From NCBI RefSeq assembly GCF_001864935.2, contig NZ_CP126267.1, positions 1,178,001 to 1,242,000 of the forward strand: 64,000 bases of DNA, read 5' to 3'. The notes beneath the pieces were generated by a model. It was not told the origin of the DNA and ran no database searches. It worked only from the letters and a program-made list of their open reading frames with translations. A program made the position numbers and the translations under genes. Within the stretch, counting starts at the first letter, position 1. Each line of letters starts with the position of its first letter. Below, piece by piece: positions 57,799 to 64,000 of the stretch. This stretch comes from Curtobacterium sp. MCBA15_012. Lineage in GTDB: Bacteria; Actinomycetota; Actinomycetes; Actinomycetales; Microbacteriaceae.

Positions 57799-57827
57799 GG
57801 ACACCCCTGTTTCCCGAAGGGTGGCGT

Positions 57828-60074
57828 GTGTCCGAACCGACCGAGACCGACCGCGAGCGCGGCTACGTGGACGGGCTCTTCGCCCGTCTCGACGACCTGA
57901 CGGCCGAGGCCGAGCAGCGACTCGCCGAGACCCGCCGCCAGGCGGTCGGCGGCAACCACCAGAGCCGCAGCGAACGCGACGCGTACGCCCGCCTGTACGA
58001 GGACACCATCGCGACGCTCGAGCGCGTCGGCGACCGGCTGGTGTTCGGTCGGCTCGAGGTGTCCGAGCCCGCCGACGACGAGGACGCCTTCCGCTACATC
58101 GGCCGCGTCGGCCTCCGTGACGACGAGCACCGGCCGCTCCTGCTCGACTGGCGCGTGCCCGGGGCGAGCGCGTTCTACCAGGCCACCGCGGCCCACCCGA
58201 TGGGGATGCGGGCGCGGCGGCACCTGACGCTCGAGGGCCGCCGGGTGGTCGGCGTCGAGGACGAGGTCTTCGACGCGACGCTCTACGACGACGAGCGCAC
58301 CCACCTGCAGGGCGAGGGGGCGCTCCTCGCGGCCGTGACCGCCGAGCGCACCGGCCGGATGACCGACATCGTCGCGACGATCCAGGGCGAGCAGGACCGC
58401 GTGATCCGCTCCCCGCTCGAGGGCGTCCTCATCGTGCAGGGCGGCCCCGGCACCGGCAAGACCGCGGTCGCGCTGCACCGTGCGGCCTACCTGCTCTACA
58501 CGCACCGTGACCGGCTCCGCGGGTCCGGCGTGCTCATGGTCGGGCCGTCCTCGGCGTTCCTGACCTACATCGAGCAGGTGCTGCCGTCGCTCGGCGAGAC
58601 CGGCGTCGTGATGGCCTCGCTCGGCTCGCTGTACCCGGGCGTCCACGCCACCGTGCACGACTCCCGGGACGTCGCCGCCGTGAAGGGCTCCGGGCAGATG
58701 GCCGCCCTGCTCCGTCGTGCGGTGCGCTCGCGGCAGGTCGTGCCCACCGAGTCGGTCGTGCTCGACGTCGAGGGCGAGCGCCTGGCCGTCCCCGCGCAGC
58801 TCGTCGCCGACGCGGTGAAGCGGGCGCAGGACCGGGGCAAGCCGCACAACGTCGCGCGTGTGACCTTCAACAAGATCGCCCTCGACGCCATGACACGGCT
58901 GCTGGCCGACCAGCTGCGGGAGCGCGGCACGACGGTCGACGAGGCCGACGAGAAGGTCCTGCGCGAGGACATCCGCAGCTCGTACGACGCCCGGGTGCTG
59001 CTCAACACCGCGTGGCTGCCGCTGCCGCCCGAGAAGTTCCTCGAGGACCTCTACGCCCGGCCGAACTGGCTCGCCTCGCTGACCCCGGACTGGACGCCCG
59101 AGCGGCGTGCGCTCCTCGCCCGTCCGCGCGGCGCCGGCTTCACGGTCGAGGACGTCCCGCTCCTGGACGAGGCGGCCGAGCTCCTCGGTCCGTTCGACCC
59201 GACCGGCGGCGCGGCCAAGCGGCAGGCCAAGGCGAGCCGGGACCGCGACGTCGAGAACGCCCGCCAGGCCATCGAGAACATGGGCGTCGAGGGGATCGTC
59301 ACCGCCGAGCAGGTCGCCGGGTCCTTCGCCGAGGGCGGGGACGGCCGGACCACGGCCGAGCGCGCTGCGGCCGACCGTGAGTGGACGTACGGGCACATCG
59401 TCGTCGACGAGGCCCAGGAGCTCTCGCCGATGCAGTGGCGTGTGCTCGCCCGGCGCAACCCGCTCCGGTCGTTCACGATCGTCGGGGACATGGCGCAGGG
59501 TTCCTCGCCGGGTGCCGCGCGGACCTGGGACGACGTGGTCGGTGCCCTCGCCCGCCGGCGTCGCGGTCGCGCACCGCTCGTGCCGATCGACCACCGCATC
59601 GCCGAGCTCACGGTGAACTACCGCACCCCGCGCTCGATCGTGCAGGCCGCCGGGGAGTACGCCGACGCCGCCGGGCTCACCGTGACGCGCAACGAGGCCG
59701 TGCGCGACGGCGACCCGGTCGACCGCGTGACCGTGCGTCGTGCCGACCTGCTCGACACCGTGGCCGACCACGTCGTCGCCGAGCGGGAGCGCATCGGGTC
59801 GGGCACGATCGGCGTCATCACCCCGGAGGTGCTCGTCACCGCGGTGCGGGAGCGGCTCGCGGCGACGCAGGCCGACGTCCGCGGGCTCGGGTCACCGCGT
59901 CCGGGGTCGGTCACGGTGCTCACCGGTGCTGACGCGAAGGGGTTGGAGTTCGACGGGGTCCTGCTGGTGGACCCGGAGCGGGTCGGTGCCGACGCGGCAC
60001 GTCCGGCGGCGGCGGTCTACGTCGCGATGACGCGACCGACCCGCCGGTTGGTCGTCGTCGACGTCGAGGACTGA
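57828..60074 (+). CDS. HelD-type superfamily 1 helicase-like ATPase
   Basis: 748-residue UvrD/Rep-related protein. Coiled-coil N-terminal arm (RLDDLTAEAEQRLAETRRQAVGG) leads to a domain with LLLDWRVPGASAFYQA. Walker A GGPGTGKTAVALHR (about 204-217) follows. Walker B is HIVVDEAQELSPMQW; the second lobe has VNYRTPRS and VYVAMTRPTRRLVVV. This order, with a long insertion between the lobes, is that of HelD, which binds RNA polymerase and frees stalled complexes. HelR homologues also protect against rifampicin; no rifampicin-associated inverted repeat is seen upstream. GTG 57828 has GAAGG 7 nt before. Confidence 0.88.
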   Translation: MSEPTETDRERGYVDGLFARLDDLTAEAEQRLAETRRQAVGGNHQSRSERDAYARLYEDTIATLERVGDRLVFGRLEVSEPADDEDAFRYIGRVGLRDDEHRPLLLDWRVPGASAFYQATAAHPMGMRARRHLTLEGRRVVGVEDEVFDATLYDDERTHLQGEGALLAAVTAERTGRMTDIVATIQGEQDRVIRSPLEGVLIVQGGPGTGKTAVALHRAAYLLYTHRDRLRGSGVLMVGPSSAFLTYIEQVLPSLGETGVVMASLGSLYPGVHATVHDSRDVAAVKGSGQMAALLRRAVRSRQVVPTESVVLDVEGERLAVPAQLVADAVKRAQDRGKPHNVARVTFNKIALDAMTRLLADQLRERGTTVDEADEKVLREDIRSSYDARVLLNTAWLPLPPEKFLEDLYARPNWLASLTPDWTPERRALLARPRGAGFTVEDVPLLDEAAELLGPFDPTGGAAKRQAKASRDRDVENARQAIENMGVEGIVTAEQVAGSFAEGGDGRTTAERAAADREWTYGHIVVDEAQELSPMQWRVLARRNPLRSFTIVGDMAQGSSPGAARTWDDVVGALARRRRGRAPLVPIDHRIAELTVNYRTPRSIVQAAGEYADAAGLTVTRNEAVRDGDPVDRVTVRRADLLDTVADHVVAERERIGSGTIGVITPEVLVTAVRERLAATQADVRGLGSPRPGSVTVLTGADAKGLEFDGVLLVDPERVGADAARPAAAVYVAMTRPTRRLVVVDVED

Positions 60075-60156
60075 TGCGGCGGGCGGTGCGCCGGCCGGAC
60101 CTGCCCGCCACCGCCCCGCCGTCGTCGACGTCGTGGACGGCCGCTGCGCGCGGCCA

Positions 60157-60426
60157 TCAGTCCGGGTCGCCCTGGTCGTGCACCCGCGCGACCAGGGTCG
60201 CCCACGGCCCGTCGAGCTGACTGCCCGGGATCGTGACCGTGGTCCGCGCGACCGTGACGGTCCACGTGAAGTCGTCGGGCGGTGTCCGGTGGCGGACGGG
60301 GGCCTCGCGCGGCAGGGCACCGACCAACTCGTGCCAGGTCTCCGGGTCGTCGCACGTGTCGGTGTCGATCCGCCAGCCCCGCGAGGTGCCGGCGAACCCA
60401 CCCGAGCGGCGGACGACGATCTGCAT
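60157..60426 (-). CDS. Emfourin-like protease inhibitor
   Basis: 89-residue protein matching emfourin, the inhibitor of M4 protease protealysin: QIVVRRSGGFAGTSRGWRIDT at the N-terminus, PDDFTWTVTVARTTVTIPG, and the closing WATLVARVHD. In known cases a neighbouring gene encodes the protease that it blocks, and here an M4 peptidase gene lies immediately upstream on the same strand. No signal peptide, so it acts where the protease is made. ATG 60426 lies 6 nt behind TAGCCT, whose TAG is the protease gene's stop codon, so the inhibitor appears to have its own leaderless promoter. Confidence 0.85.
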   Translation of the reverse strand: MQIVVRRSGGFAGTSRGWRIDTDTCDDPETWHELVGALPREAPVRHRTPPDDFTWTVTVARTTVTIPGSQLDGPWATLVARVHDQGDPD

Positions 60427-60432
60427 GGCCGG

Positions 60433-60438
60433 AGGCTA
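60433..60438 (-). promoter_or_regulatory. -10 hexamer of the emfourin gene, overlapping the protease stop codon
   Basis: TAGCCT on the minus strand. Its first three bases are the stop codon of the M4 gene, and 6 nt separate it from ATG 60426. Confidence 0.55.
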
Positions 60439-61605
60439 CGCCCTGTGGCGCGGGCCGTCCCCGCTGCCGTCCCCGCTGCCGTCCGTGACGGCGTCGCCGT
60501 CCGTGCCCACGTCACCGTCCGTGTCCGTGACGCCGTCCGTGGTGCCGGCTGCCGTCGCCCCGAGCACCCCGACCGTCCGCCAGGCGTCGGCGACCGCGGT
60601 GGCCTCGGCCGAGCCCCGGCCGAACCGTCGGGCCGCCGCGTCGACCGTGACCCGCGCGAAGCCCGCGAAGTCGATCGACTCCGTGGTCGCGTCGGAGGTC
60701 AGGGCGTCCCACCACACGGCACCGGCGCCCTCCCACGCGTTCCCGCCGATGGCCGTGGCCGCCAGGAAGAAGGCGTGGTTCGGGATGCCGGAGTTCAGGT
60801 GCACCCCGCCCGAGTCCTCGGTGGTCTGCACGTACCCGGCCATCGTCGCGGGCTGCGGGTCCTTGCCGAGGACCGGGTCGTCGTAGGCGGTCCCCGGCGC
60901 ACGCATCGACCGCAGCGCGTCGCCGTGCACCGCGTCCGTGAAGAGGCCCTCGCCGATGAGCCACGTCGCCTGCTCGGCGGTCTGGCCCGCGGCGTACTGC
61001 GCGACGAGCGAGCCGAAGACGTCGCTCACCGACTCGTTCAGCGCACCCGACTGCCCCTCGTACGTCAGGTCGGCGGTGTACTGCGTGACCCCGTGCGCGA
61101 GTTCGTGGCCGATCACGTCGAGCGCGACCGTGAAGCGGCGGAACACCTCGTCGTCCCCGTCGCCGAACACCATCCGCTGCCCGTCCCAGTAGGCGTTGTC
61201 GTAGTTCTGGCCGTAGTGGACCGTCGCGTCGAGGGGGAGTCCGGCGCCGTCGATCGACACGCGGCCGAACACCTCGAGCCAGAACGCGTGCGTCGCGCCG
61301 AGGCCCGCGTACGCCTCGTCGACCGCGGCGTCGCCGGTGGCGGGCTCGCCCTCGCGTCGGACGACGGTGCCGGGGAGCGTGGTCGTGCCTGCGGCGTCGG
61401 CGATCGTGCGCTGCGGTGACCGGTCGGGCGTGGCGGCGAGCTGTCGCGGTCGGACGCGGTGCTCGTGCTTGGGCGCGCTGACCGCGGACATCTCGGCGAG
61501 GGCGGTGCGGGCGGCCGCGGCGGCACGGGGGTGTTCGGCCGCCCGGGCCACGGCCTGCAGCAGGTAGGGCGGGACGACGGAACGGAACCGGTCGTGTGCG
61601 GTCAT
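60436..61605 (-). CDS. M4 family metallopeptidase, protealysin-like
   Basis: 389-residue zinc protease. A short propeptide begins RFRSVVPPYLLQAVA (the PPYLL motif of protealysin-type precursors). The mature domain has GHELAHGVTQY (HExxH, about 163-167), GALNESVSDVFG with the third Zn ligand Glu, and GGVHLNSGIPNHAF with the catalytic His. No signal peptide is present, as in protealysin. The C-terminus adds an Asp/Gly/Thr repeat tail (TDTDGDVGTDGD). ATG 61605 is the start; TTGCAT is 6 nt upstream. The inhibitor follows 9 nt downstream. Confidence 0.92.
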   Translation of the reverse strand: MTAHDRFRSVVPPYLLQAVARAAEHPRAAAAARTALAEMSAVSAPKHEHRVRPRQLAATPDRSPQRTIADAAGTTTLPGTVVRREGEPATGDAAVDEAYAGLGATHAFWLEVFGRVSIDGAGLPLDATVHYGQNYDNAYWDGQRMVFGDGDDEVFRRFTVALDVIGHELAHGVTQYTADLTYEGQSGALNESVSDVFGSLVAQYAAGQTAEQATWLIGEGLFTDAVHGDALRSMRAPGTAYDDPVLGKDPQPATMAGYVQTTEDSGGVHLNSGIPNHAFFLAATAIGGNAWEGAGAVWWDALTSDATTESIDFAGFARVTVDAAARRFGRGSAEATAVADAWRTVGVLGATAAGTTDGVTDTDGDVGTDGDAVTDGSGDGSGDGPRHRA

Positions 61606-61671
61606 GGCGTCATGCAACCACCGACCGCCGACGGTCGCGTGGCCCGTGCGGGGAACGGCGGGCGGCGCGGC

Positions 61672-62754
61672 TCAGTCCTGGCGGCGGTTCGCCACCAGGT
61701 CGAGCGCGTAGGACTCCCACCACTGCCCGGCCGCCGGGCCGCCGTTGCAGGTGCCGTCGCTCAGCCCCGGGGTCTTCACCCACAGCAGCGCGTCGAGCCG
61801 GGTCGTGCCCCGGGTCACGTGCGGCGGCTGCCCGAGCCCCGCGCCCTCGGGGTTGCACCACGTGCCGCGCCAGCCCTGTCCGTTGCGGGAGACGTCGACG
61901 ACGAAGTGCGGGTCGCCGCCGATCGCGTCGGCCAGCCGGTCGGCGTAGGCGCGCTCCTGGTCGACGCGGTAGAAGTTCGACACGTTCGTCGCGAAGCCCT
62001 GCACCCGGTCGACCCCGGCCTGTCGCAGCCAGCGGGCCATCGTCGCCACGGGGACCCGGTCCTCGTTGCCGCCGTCGAGGTACACCGTCAGGCCCCGCCC
62101 GGTCAGCTCGTCGACGGCCTGGCGCAGCAGGTGCAGTCGGTCGGCGCCGAGCCGCTCGCACACGTGGATCTGCGCGATCGAGTCCGGCTCGACCAGGACC
62201 ACGGCGTGCGAACCGGCCATCGCCCGCACCGCCGACCGGACCCACGGCAGGTAGTCGCGCTCGGCCGTCCCGCCCTTCGAGAAGCTCCCGCAGTCCCGGT
62301 CGGGGATCGCGTACAGGACGAACACCGGGGTGCGGCCCTGCTGCCGGGCGTCCCGGACGACCCGGCGCACGACCTGGCGCGTCGCGGTCTCGTCGGGGTC
62401 GGTGAGCCAGGTCGCGACGGGCTGGTCGGCGATCACCGCGAGCCGCCCGGCGGTGCTCGTGTCGCCGGCGGCGCGGGCGTCGGCCTCGCGCCGGCCTGCC
62501 TGGTTGTCCTGCACGGGCTGCTGTGCGAGCCCACCCGGGAAGGCGGCCGCCGCGGTGCGCCGCGCGGTGATCGTGCGGTCGTCGTGGTGGTCGGGCGGTC
62601 GGACCAGCACGACGGCGGTGACGATCGCGACGACGAGGAGCGCGACGGCGCCGATCCACGCCCACTGTCGGCGCCCGCTGTCCCGACGGGCACCGCGCGT
62701 GCGCCCGCCCGGACGTCCGGTGTCGCCCCGGCCGTGGTCCCCTTGCTGCGGCAT
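61672..62754 (-). CDS. Glycoside hydrolase family 6 protein
   Basis: 360 residues. A basic cytosolic N-terminus and one signal-anchor helix (WAWIGAVALLVVAIVTAVVLV, about 31-51) precede a GH6 domain: VLYAIPDRDCGSFSKGG, VVLVEPDSIAQI (catalytic Asp region), VYLDGGNEDRVP, GFATNVSNFYR, DVSRNGQGW and WCNPEGAGLG with LLWVKTPGLSDG. GH6 enzymes are inverting cellulases that act on beta-1,4-glucans. The protein has no separate carbohydrate-binding module. ATG 62754 is chosen; CAGCAT lies 6 nt upstream. It would be secreted or anchored at the cell surface and could attack plant cell-wall material. Confidence 0.9.
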   Translation of the reverse strand: MPQQGDHGRGDTGRPGGRTRGARRDSGRRQWAWIGAVALLVVAIVTAVVLVRPPDHHDDRTITARRTAAAAFPGGLAQQPVQDNQAGRREADARAAGDTSTAGRLAVIADQPVATWLTDPDETATRQVVRRVVRDARQQGRTPVFVLYAIPDRDCGSFSKGGTAERDYLPWVRSAVRAMAGSHAVVLVEPDSIAQIHVCERLGADRLHLLRQAVDELTGRGLTVYLDGGNEDRVPVATMARWLRQAGVDRVQGFATNVSNFYRVDQERAYADRLADAIGGDPHFVVDVSRNGQGWRGTWCNPEGAGLGQPPHVTRGTTRLDALLWVKTPGLSDGTCNGGPAAGQWWESYALDLVANRRQD

Positions 62755-62886
62755 GCGTCCATGCTGGCAGGTCGAGCGCCGGGGGACCACTGCACGACGT
62801 CGGGTCACAGGCTCGGCGGTCGGTCCGTTCAGGGTCGCCGGGCGTCCGCACAGCCCGGACGCCGGGTCCTGCCAGGCGTGCACCCC

Positions 62887-62892
62887 GATACT
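62887..62892 (+). promoter_or_regulatory. -10-like hexamer before the VanZ gene
   Basis: GATACT with 6 nt to ATG 62899. Confidence 0.35.
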
Positions 62893-62898
62893 TGCCGG

Positions 62899-63345
62899 AT
62901 GTTCCGGAAGGCCCTGCTCCTCGCCACCACCGTCGGCTACGGCTGGGTGATCTGGCGGATGACGCTGACCCCGCGGGTCTTCTCGCACGCCCAGGACGCG
63001 CTGGTCCTCCGGGCGATCGCCTGGGTGCAGCAGCTGCCGCACGGCACGTGGTTCACCTACGACCGGGTCGAGTTCCTCGCGAACATCGCGATGTTCGTCC
63101 CCGTCGGCGTGCTCGCGGCCCTCTGGCTGCCGCGGCGCTGGTGGGTCCTCGGCGCCGTCGTCGCGGTGGGCCTGTCGACCGGCATCGAGCTGGCGCAGGC
63201 CGCCTTCCTGCCGTACCGCGTCGCCGACCCCCGCGACGTGCTGTCGAACGGTCTCGGCGGACTGCTCGGGGCGACGCTCGTCGGCCTCGTCCGGAGCCTG
63301 CTGCCGGCGCCGCGCCGCCGCCGGCTCCGCGTCCGCACGGTGTGA
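62899..63345 (+). CDS. VanZ family protein
   Basis: 148-residue membrane protein with about four helices. [24 protein letters not shown], then [20 protein letters not shown] and [37 protein letters not shown] match the VanZ family (EFxxNxxxFxPxG and the DxxxNxxGxxxG end). VanZ proteins give low teicoplanin resistance in enterococci. Most relatives, including this isolated one, have no known role. ATG 62899. Confidence 0.88.
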   Translation: MFRKALLLATTVGYGWVIWRMTLTPRVFSHAQDALVLRAIAWVQQLPHGTWFTYDRVEFLANIAMFVPVGVLAALWLPRRWWVLGAVVAVGLSTGIELAQAAFLPYRVADPRDVLSNGLGGLLGATLVGLVRSLLPAPRRRRLRVRTV

Positions 63346-63374
63346 CCGGCGGCGTCGGCGTGCCCGATCTCTGG

Positions 63375-63380
63375 TAGTCT
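63375..63380 (+). promoter_or_regulatory. Putative -10 hexamer for rpsO
   Basis: TAGTCT; the message would start near 63388, giving an ~80-nt leader. Confidence 0.5.
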
Positions 63381-63387
63381 CGTCCGG

Positions 63388-63466
63388 TTGCCGTCGAACG
63401 GCCGCGGACAAAGAGCGCTCGTGCATCAGGCACGGGCACCGCGCAACGGACAGAGAGGGGATCACC
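63388..63466 (+). ncRNA. rpsO 5' leader, possible S15-binding autoregulatory RNA
   Basis: About 80 nt with GCCG-TCGAA-CGGC at the 5' side and GCGC...GCGC pairing around 63415-63445 ahead of AGAGAGGGG. Structured S15-binding leaders have been described in actinobacteria, so autoregulation is plausible, but I cannot confirm the S15-binding geometry by eye. Confidence 0.35.
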
Positions 63467-63736
63467 ATGGCACTTGACGCGAAGGTCAAGCAGGAGATCA
63501 TCGAAGAGTACGCGACCCACCCGGGCGACACCGGATCCCCCGAGGTCCAGGTCGCCGTTCTGACGCGTCGCATCAACGACCTGAACGAGCACCTCAAGGA
63601 GCACAAGCACGACCACCACTCGCGTCGTGGTCTGCTGCTCATGGTCGGTCAGCGTCGCCGTCTCCTCGGGTACCTCTCCGACGTCGACATCAGCCGCTAC
63701 CGTGCGCTCATCGAGCGCCTCGGCCTGCGCCGCTAG
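63467..63736 (+). CDS. rpsO: Small ribosomal subunit protein uS15
   Basis: 89-residue S15: [52 protein letters not shown] and [12 protein letters not shown], the canonical helices and the rRNA-contacting HDHHSRRGL segment. It binds the 16S three-way junction early in 30S assembly. ATG 63467 has AGAGAGGGGA upstream. Monocistronic here, ending at a perfect terminator. Confidence 0.98.
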   Translation: MALDAKVKQEIIEEYATHPGDTGSPEVQVAVLTRRINDLNEHLKEHKHDHHSRRGLLLMVGQRRRLLGYLSDVDISRYRALIERLGLRR

Positions 63737-63762
63737 TCGTCTCGCAGACACTGCTCGACCGG

Positions 63763-63795
63763 ACGCCCCGGTCCTCCTCGTGAGGACCGGGGCGT
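63763..63795 (+). terminator. Intrinsic terminator after rpsO
   Basis: Perfect 14-bp stem (63763-63776 with 63782-63795; arm ACGCCCCGGTCCTC) with loop CTCGT, followed by TCCTCGTTC. Confidence 0.85.
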
Positions 63796-63871
63796 TCCTC
63801 GTTCCCACCCGGCGCGGACGGAGGTGCTCCTCGTCCGCACCGGGAATGGTTGCGTCCGCCTCCCGGTTCGG

Positions 63872-63877
63872 TAGGAT
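63872..63877 (+). promoter_or_regulatory. Putative -10 hexamer for the FMN reductase gene
   Basis: TAGGAT, about 35 nt upstream of ATG 63912, in a locally AT-richer stretch. Confidence 0.4.
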
Positions 63878-63911
63878 GTTCATGCAAACGCATCGAAAGA
63901 CAGGACGCACC

Positions 63912-64000
63912 ATGACCACCATCGCCGTCGTCTCCGCCGGGCTCTCCGAGCCCAGCTCCACGCGCCTGCTCGCCGACCGCCTCGCCGAGGCCACGGTCGC
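63912..64000 (+). CDS. NADPH-dependent FMN reductase-like protein, 5' end only
   Basis: The first 29 codons are visible: MTTIAVVSAGLSEPSSTRLL then ADRLAEATV. The first strand, the SxPSSTR phosphate-binding loop for FMN and the following helix are those of the flavodoxin-like NADPH-dependent FMN reductase family. The catalytic part lies beyond the right edge. Whether it reduces free flavin, or works with an adjacent LLM-type monooxygenase as in other actinobacteria, cannot be judged here. Confidence 0.75.
   Translation, partial: MTTIAVVSAGLSEPSSTRLLADRLAEATV

Noticed and set aside
57650..57827. Rifampicin-associated element upstream of the HelD-type gene
   Set aside because: The only inverted repeat present is the dispersed GGGAGGCGCG hairpin, whose sequence and position mark it as the upstream gene's terminator.
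61459..63345. 628-codon plus-strand frame running into VanZ
   Set aside because: It is opposite the GH6 and M4 genes; only the part from ATG 62899 matches a known family.
1..64000. Insertion sequences, prophage or genomic island
   Set aside because: No transposase, integrase, phage structural gene or clear change of base composition is seen anywhere in the window.

Overview
This window is a chromosomal segment of a very GC-rich actinobacterium. It shows a T-box-controlled ileS of the ultrashort type, an imuA'-imuB-dnaE2 mutasome, mycoredoxin, an RNase E with long disordered arms, and start codons lying 6-7 nt behind TAnnnT hexamers (leaderless mRNAs). Protein style and gene order suggest Microbacteriaceae, perhaps a Curtobacterium-like genus; that placement is inference. 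I see no insertion sequence, prophage, integrase or CRISPR array. Almost every base is in compact housekeeping or metabolic genes.

Region 1 (1-12500): the 5' end of a CDF metal transporter, then ileS (behind its T-box), folC, a DUF4233 membrane protein, ndk and a membrane-anchored DsbA-like protein. VKOR follows in convergent orientation, so a disulfide-forming pair is split across a terminator. Then come RNase E with a hairpin-rich leader, a membrane protein with a Gln/Pro repeat tail, and a DUF4031 protein. Region 2 (12500-20420): rplU-rpmA, a striking array of six 24-bp hairpin units, obgE, proB, proA, a small membrane protein, nadD, a tail-anchored disordered protein, rsfS and tRNA-Ala(GGC). 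Region 3 (20646-29400): an epimerase, pabB, then the SOS-controlled imuA'-imuB-dnaE2 operon with two LexA boxes. Region 4 (29443-37963): a two-component system, a small unknown gene ending in four 32-bp repeats, a FUSC-like exporter, an APH-like kinase, a SNF2-family ATPase behind a ~320-nt structured leader, and mycoredoxin. Region 5 (38042-53722): a CYTH-CHAD protein, oligopeptidase B overlapping a Fic protein, an amidohydrolase, pabC, a Nudix hydrolase, several membrane proteins, an NhaP-type antiporter, a Pit phosphate transporter with a small partner, and aspartate ammonia-lyase. Region 6 (53743-64000): a YihY protein, an MFS exporter, FKBP, aldo/keto reductase, a HelD-type helicase, an emfourin inhibitor beside an M4 (protealysin-like) protease, a GH6 glycosidase, VanZ, rpsO and the start of an FMN reductase.

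The main structure not explained by genes is repetitive. A dispersed palindrome (core GGGAGGCGCGGTGCC and its complement) recurs at the 3' ends of genes. A 60-bp near-perfect palindrome lies between convergent genes. Short tandem arrays of 8, 17, 24, 30 and 32 bp sit in the intergenic gaps. Many genes also appear to be transcribed as leaderless mRNAs, and I give the hexamer for each.
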